A stretch of DNA of 64,000 nt from Frigoribacterium sp. PvP032 (GTDB lineage Bacteria > Actinomycetota > Actinomycetes > Actinomycetales > Microbacteriaceae). The stretch covers positions 62,001-126,000 of the forward strand of contig NZ_JAFIBM010000001.1 in assembly GCF_017833035.1 (NCBI RefSeq). Reading direction: 5' to 3'. The notes beneath the pieces were generated by a model. The model was not told where the DNA came from, searched no databases, and worked only from the letters and a program-made list of their open reading frames with translations. This document shows, one piece after another, positions 58,090-64,000 of the stretch; position 1 is the first letter of the stretch, and each line of letters begins with the position of its first letter. The translations under genes were made by a program, and so were the position numbers.

Positions 58090-59454
58090 ATGCCTCGCCC
58101 CACCACCCCGCCCTTCCGCTGCACCGAGTGCGGCTGGACCAGCCTGAAGTGGGCCGGCCGCTGCGGCGAGTGCCAGCGGTGGGGCACCGTGGTCGACGTC
58201 ACGTCGGCTCTCGTGAGCGCGCGGGGCACCGCGCCCGTGTCGGTCGGCGGCGACCGGGTGGCCCGTCCCATCACCCAGGTCCAGGCCGGCGCCGTGGCCT
58301 CCTGGCCGAGCGGCATCGCCGAGTTCGACCGGGTGCTCGGCGGCGGCATCGTGCCGGGCGCGGCGATCCTGCTCAGCGGCGAGCCCGGCGTCGGCAAGTC
58401 GACGCTGCTGCTCGAGGTCGCCTCGCGCGCCGCCGCGACCGGCGCCCGGGTGCTCTACGTCACCGCAGAAGAAAGCGCGCAGCAGGTGCGGATGCGGGCG
58501 GAGCGCACCGGGGCGATGCACGACAACCTGTTCCTCGCGGCCGAGGTCGACCTCGCCGTGATCCTCGGGCAGATCGAGCAGGTCGACCCGCAGCTCGTCA
58601 TCGTCGACTCGGTGCAGACGGTCTCGTCGTCGTCGATCGACGGCATCGCGGGCGGCACGTCACAGGTCCGCGAGGTCGCGTCGACGCTGATCCGCGTCAG
58701 CAAAGACAGGAACCTGCCGGTGCTGCTGGTGGGGCACGTGACCAAGGACGGCACGATCGCCGGCCCGCGCCTCCTCGAGCACCTGGTCGACGTCGTGTGC
58801 CAGTTCGAGGGCGACCGGCAGACGGCGCTGCGGTTCATCCGCGCGCACAAGAACCGCTTCGGGCCGACCGACGAGGTCGGCTGCTTCGAGATGACGGGCG
58901 ACGGCATCGCCGAGGTCGCCGACCCCAGCGGGCTGTTCATGTCGCGCAACGGCGCACCGGTCAGCGGCACCTGCATCACGATCGCGATGGAGGGGCGGCG
59001 TGCGCTGCCCGTCGAGGTCCAGGCGCTGATCGTCGCCAGCAGCACCCCTCAGCCCCGACGCGTCGTCAACGGCGTCGACTCGTCGCGCGTCGCGATGCTG
59101 CTCGCCGTGCTCGAGCGGCGGGCGGGCATCCGTCTCGGCGACGCCGACGTCTACGTGTCGACGGTCGGCGGCATCAAGATCACCGAGCCGGGGGCCGACC
59201 TGGCGATCGCCCTGGCCCTGGCGAGCGCCAGCCGCGACGTCAGCTACCCGCACACCATGGCAGCTGTCGGCGAGATCAGCCTCGCGGGCGAGATCCGGCC
59301 GGTGTCGTCGCCCAAGCAGCGAGCGAGCGAGGCCCGCCGACTCGGGTTCAACCAGCTCGTCGACGCTGAGTCGGGCAACCTGCGCGAGGCGCTGCGACGC
59401 GCCTTCAGCGCGGCCAGCACGCCCCGCGAGCGCGAGCTCGACGGCGCCTTCTAG
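58090..59454 (+). CDS. radA: DNA repair protein RadA
   Basis: Recombination ATPase of 454 residues: N-terminal C4 zinc finger (CTECGWTSLKWAGRCGEC), Walker A GEPGVGKST (about 97), Walker B LVIVDSVQT, the RadA-specific KNRFG motif and a C-terminal Lon-like domain (GGIKITEPGADLAIALA). Helps process branched recombination intermediates as a helicase. TAGGCT ends 6 nt before the ATG: leaderless. Confidence 0.97.
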   Translation: MPRPTTPPFRCTECGWTSLKWAGRCGECQRWGTVVDVTSALVSARGTAPVSVGGDRVARPITQVQAGAVASWPSGIAEFDRVLGGGIVPGAAILLSGEPGVGKSTLLLEVASRAAATGARVLYVTAEESAQQVRMRAERTGAMHDNLFLAAEVDLAVILGQIEQVDPQLVIVDSVQTVSSSSIDGIAGGTSQVREVASTLIRVSKDRNLPVLLVGHVTKDGTIAGPRLLEHLVDVVCQFEGDRQTALRFIRAHKNRFGPTDEVGCFEMTGDGIAEVADPSGLFMSRNGAPVSGTCITIAMEGRRALPVEVQALIVASSTPQPRRVVNGVDSSRVAMLLAVLERRAGIRLGDADVYVSTVGGIKITEPGADLAIALALASASRDVSYPHTMAAVGEISLAGEIRPVSSPKQRASEARRLGFNQLVDAESGNLREALRRAFSAASTPRERELDGAF

Positions 59455-59572
59455 CCCGCACGTCGATCACGGGCGAGTTCGTCCGCCACGGGCCGTCGCG
59501 ACAGCCCGCCTGAGATGAACCCGCCCGCCTGCCGCGCGCCGGGCAGCCCACCGCGGCAGCGCCGGGCTCCCG

Positions 59573-60022
59573 CTACTTGAGGGCCTTGAGCAGGTCCTCG
59601 GGGGCGGCGGCCATCGTGTGCGGGCCGGCGATGTCGAAGAACACCTGCTCGAGCACGTCGAGGTGCACCTCCATGAAGGCACGCAGCGCGTCCGAGTCGT
59701 AGAGCATCACCTCGAGGTCGGGGTCGTCCGGCACCATCGCGGCGTACGCCTCCGCCGAGGAGAAGAGCAGCAGGATGCGCTTGTCGGTGTTCTCGCGGCC
59801 GAAGACGCGCACCTGCTCGGCGGCGACGGAGACGGGCTCGGCCGAGTCGCGGTCGGCGACAGCGCCGTCAGCCTCTGCGGCGGACGCGGCCTCGGCCGGT
59901 GGCACCACGAGCTTCGGCACCACGACCACGTCGTGACGCAGGGCGAACGCGACGGCGGCGACGTCCTGGCTGGCGAGCGCCAGCTCCAGCGCCTCGGAAC
60001 GGGGGGAAGCAGCTTCGGTCAT
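59573..60022 (-). CDS. SseB-like protein
   Basis: Protein of 149 residues with a pattern like the SseB N-terminal domain: an N-terminal helix, a strand with VVVPKLVV, ILLLFSSAEAYAAMVPDD and the helix ALRAFMEVHLDVLEQVFFDIAGPHTM. An acidic Ala/Glu insert lies at about 45-65. The role of SseB-like proteins in actinobacteria is unknown. It begins 3 nt after the stop of the next gene upstream (60026-60697), so they form an operon. Confidence 0.65.
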   Translation of the reverse strand: MTEAASPRSEALELALASQDVAAVAFALRHDVVVVPKLVVPPAEAASAAEADGAVADRDSAEPVSVAAEQVRVFGRENTDKRILLLFSSAEAYAAMVPDDPDLEVMLYDSDALRAFMEVHLDVLEQVFFDIAGPHTMAAAPEDLLKALK

Positions 60023-60025
60023 CGC

Positions 60026-60697
60026 TCAGTTCAGGATCATGGGGGCGGTGTCGGCTGACGTGATGTCGCCGACGCTGACGGTCAGTCGGTAGGTCGCGCC
60101 TCCTGCGGGCACCGCCTGGCGGGAGTCGGCGTCGCAGGTGTCGGGCGTCGAGCGCGTCCTGTCCCAGGAGATGGCCGGGGTCGAGAGGGTCTGGCCCGCG
60201 GTGAGGGTGACGTCCTGGTCGGTGGGGTCGACCTGGCAGTCGGCGGACGACCACCACTGCTCCTCGCCGCTCGTGACGACGAGCTTCTGCTGCCCCGACC
60301 CGAGGTTGACCACGCAGTCGGACGAGCCGGTGTTGGTCACCGACATCGAGATCTGCGGCAGCTCGGTGGGGGCGAACACCTGCTTGTCGACGACGGGGAC
60401 GAGCTCGATCGACCCGGCAGCGCAGCGTTCGCCGTCCTCGGTCGTGGGCTCCGTCGACGCGGGGTCAGGGGTCGCGTCGGCAGCAGGCGCCGTCGCGGTC
60501 GAGGTCGCGGCGGGGGCCGGGTCGGCGGCGGGCGTGCTCGTCGCGGCGGCTCCCGGCTCGTCCCCGGACGCGCCGGGCCGCACGACGATGAGCACGACGA
60601 CCACGATCGCGACGATCAGGCCGAGCAGCACGAGGGCTCGTCGACGCCAGTAGACCGAGGGCGGCTGCGGGCCGGTCGGATTCGTGAACGTCGACAT
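60026..60697 (-). CDS. Membrane-anchored hypothetical protein
   Basis: Protein of 223 residues with one transmembrane helix (about 20-42), an Ala/Thr/Pro linker (about 48-88) and an external beta-rich domain with four cysteines at about 90, 126, 153 and 185, arranged to form disulfides, resembling DUF4232-type domains. TAACCT ends exactly 6 nt before the ATG at 60697, so this start, rather than the GTG two codons upstream, is preferred. First gene of an operon with the SseB-like gene. Confidence 0.7.
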   Translation of the reverse strand: MSTFTNPTGPQPPSVYWRRRALVLLGLIVAIVVVVLIVVRPGASGDEPGAAATSTPAADPAPAATSTATAPAADATPDPASTEPTTEDGERCAAGSIELVPVVDKQVFAPTELPQISMSVTNTGSSDCVVNLGSGQQKLVVTSGEEQWWSSADCQVDPTDQDVTLTAGQTLSTPAISWDRTRSTPDTCDADSRQAVPAGGATYRLTVSVGDITSADTAPMILN

Positions 60698-60811
60698 GCG
60701 CACAGGTTAAGTGCTGGCCATCGTCCCGTCCCGGATGCTGGCGGCGTGTGCGCCTGAGAACTTGCGTGGAGGGCCCTGGCCGACCAGCGCCTCCTGCGGC
60801 CTGGCCCTCGC

Positions 60812-61348
60812 TCAGCCCTCGAGACGGGGCAGGGCCTTCAGCATGCGCGAGTTGCCGAGCGTGTTCGGCTTGACCCGGGCGAGGTCGAGGAACTCGGCGA
60901 CGCCCTCGTCGGTCGAGCGCACGAGCTCGGCGTAGGCCTCCGGCGGCACCAGCCCCTCGTCGCCCACCTCGAGGTAGTCGTGCTTCACGAAGAAGTCGAC
61001 CTCGAAGGTGAGGCAGAAGAGGCGCCCGATCTCGAGCCGACGGGCGGCGCCCTCCAGCGAGTCGAGGAGGCGGTGGCCGACTCCCCGACGGATCCAGGCC
61101 GGGTCGAGGGCGAGCGTCCGGATCTCGGCGAGGTCGTCCCACATGACGTGCAGCGCGCCGCACCCGACGGGCACCCCGTCGGGGCCGACGGCGATCTGGA
61201 ACTCCTGCACGTCGCCGTAGAGGGTGACGAGGTCCTTGCCGAGCAGGATGCGCTTCTGCACGAAGGGCTCGCAGAGGCGCTGGATGTGCGGCACGTCGCT
61301 GACGACGGCGTCGCGGACGGTGATGCCGTGCAGGTCCGCGGAGGTCAT
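60812..61348 (-). CDS. argA: Amino-acid N-acetyltransferase (ArgA type)
   Basis: GNAT-family enzyme of 178 residues matching the actinobacterial N-acetylglutamate synthase (Rv2747 type): ITVRDAVVSDVPHIQRLC at the start, ILLGKDLVTLYGDVQEF, GCGALHVMWDDLAEIRTLAL, acetyl-CoA loop RRGVGHRLLD and LFCLTFEVDFFVKHDY. It makes N-acetylglutamate in the first step of arginine synthesis. TAGGCT ends 6 nt before the ATG: leaderless. Downstream of clpC, but separated by a terminator. Confidence 0.9.
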   Translation of the reverse strand: MTSADLHGITVRDAVVSDVPHIQRLCEPFVQKRILLGKDLVTLYGDVQEFQIAVGPDGVPVGCGALHVMWDDLAEIRTLALDPAWIRRGVGHRLLDSLEGAARRLEIGRLFCLTFEVDFFVKHDYLEVGDEGLVPPEAYAELVRSTDEGVAEFLDLARVKPNTLGNSRMLKALPRLEG

Positions 61349-61392
61349 CCCCCGAGCCTACCCAGCCCTCTGCCCTCGCTGCCCGCGCATGC

Positions 61393-61428
61393 GAGAGGGC
61401 GGCCCGGCCGGAGCCGGACCGCCCTCTC
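61393..61428 (-). terminator. Terminator of clpC
   Basis: GAGAGGGCGGCCCGGC and its complement (one mismatch) form a 16-bp stem with a 4-nt loop, 44 bp after the clpC stop. Confidence 0.82.
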
Positions 61429-61472
61429 GGCGGATCACGCGGAGCTGACGCTCCTCTCGAGCTGGCTCGCGC

Positions 61473-63962
<2,490 letters not shown>

Positions 63963-64000
63963 CTCTTGACTCCCTCGGTGGCGGGGTGGTCGTCGCCACC

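Overview
The window is very GC-rich chromosomal DNA from an actinobacterium, most likely a member of the Microbacteriaceae. The grounds are codon use saturated with G/C in third positions, a LysG/LysE pair, a small DUF7882-type protein typical of that family, an actinobacterial ArgA-type acetyltransferase next to clpC, sugar ABC importers without their own ATPase, and many genes with a TANNNT hexamer about 6 nt before the start codon, the signature of leaderless transcription. The genus cannot be fixed from the sequence alone. I see no transposase, integrase, phage gene or CRISPR array.

Layout. 1-9,100: ECF sigma factor with a co-transcribed membrane-anchored protein, carboxylesterase, lysG/lysE, a small GxYVS-repeat protein, small hypothetical proteins and a type II NADH dehydrogenase. 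9,300-20,600: stress and redox genes (MFS efflux with TetR, FBP-domain protein, HxlR with an NAD(P)-binding reductase, three SDR or epimerase proteins, a TMEM175-like channel, a cupin, a histidine phosphatase). 20,600-26,400: a four-gene MacAB-like export operon divergent from its probable two-component system. 26,400-28,220: an MgtE-like and MgtC magnesium operon behind a recognisable M-box riboswitch and a short Pro/Arg-rich upstream ORF. 28,200-37,600: a histidine kinase remnant, a GntR regulator and a phosphonate uptake and catabolism operon (EamA protein, PhnD, PhnC, fused PhnE, FAD oxidoreductase, phosphonatase-like HAD, zinc alcohol dehydrogenase). 37,900-42,600: DUF1772, epoxide hydrolase, TetR, hydroxyacyl-CoA dehydrogenase and Fic. 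42,600-50,920: a LacI-controlled arabinoside locus (binding protein, two permeases, GH127, secreted glycosidase with a carbohydrate-binding module) with matching operators at both promoters. 51,000-54,070: ArsR/CDF zinc module and a DsbA-like locus. 54,100-64,000: tRNA-Ser, SGNH hydrolase, secreted metzincin, radA, an SseB-like gene pair, an argA-type acetyltransferase and clpC.

Two things stand out. First, the magnesium operon has an unusually complete leader: a promoter with 17-bp spacing, an M-box aptamer, a 16-codon ORF with a perfect Shine-Dalgarno sequence, then a transmembrane-only MgtE and MgtC. Second, the intergenic spaces carry several unrelated families of long, near-perfect palindromes, some in two to four copies here, plus tandem microrepeats at gene junctions. 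One palindrome abuts the truncated histidine kinase and another pair brackets a single gene.
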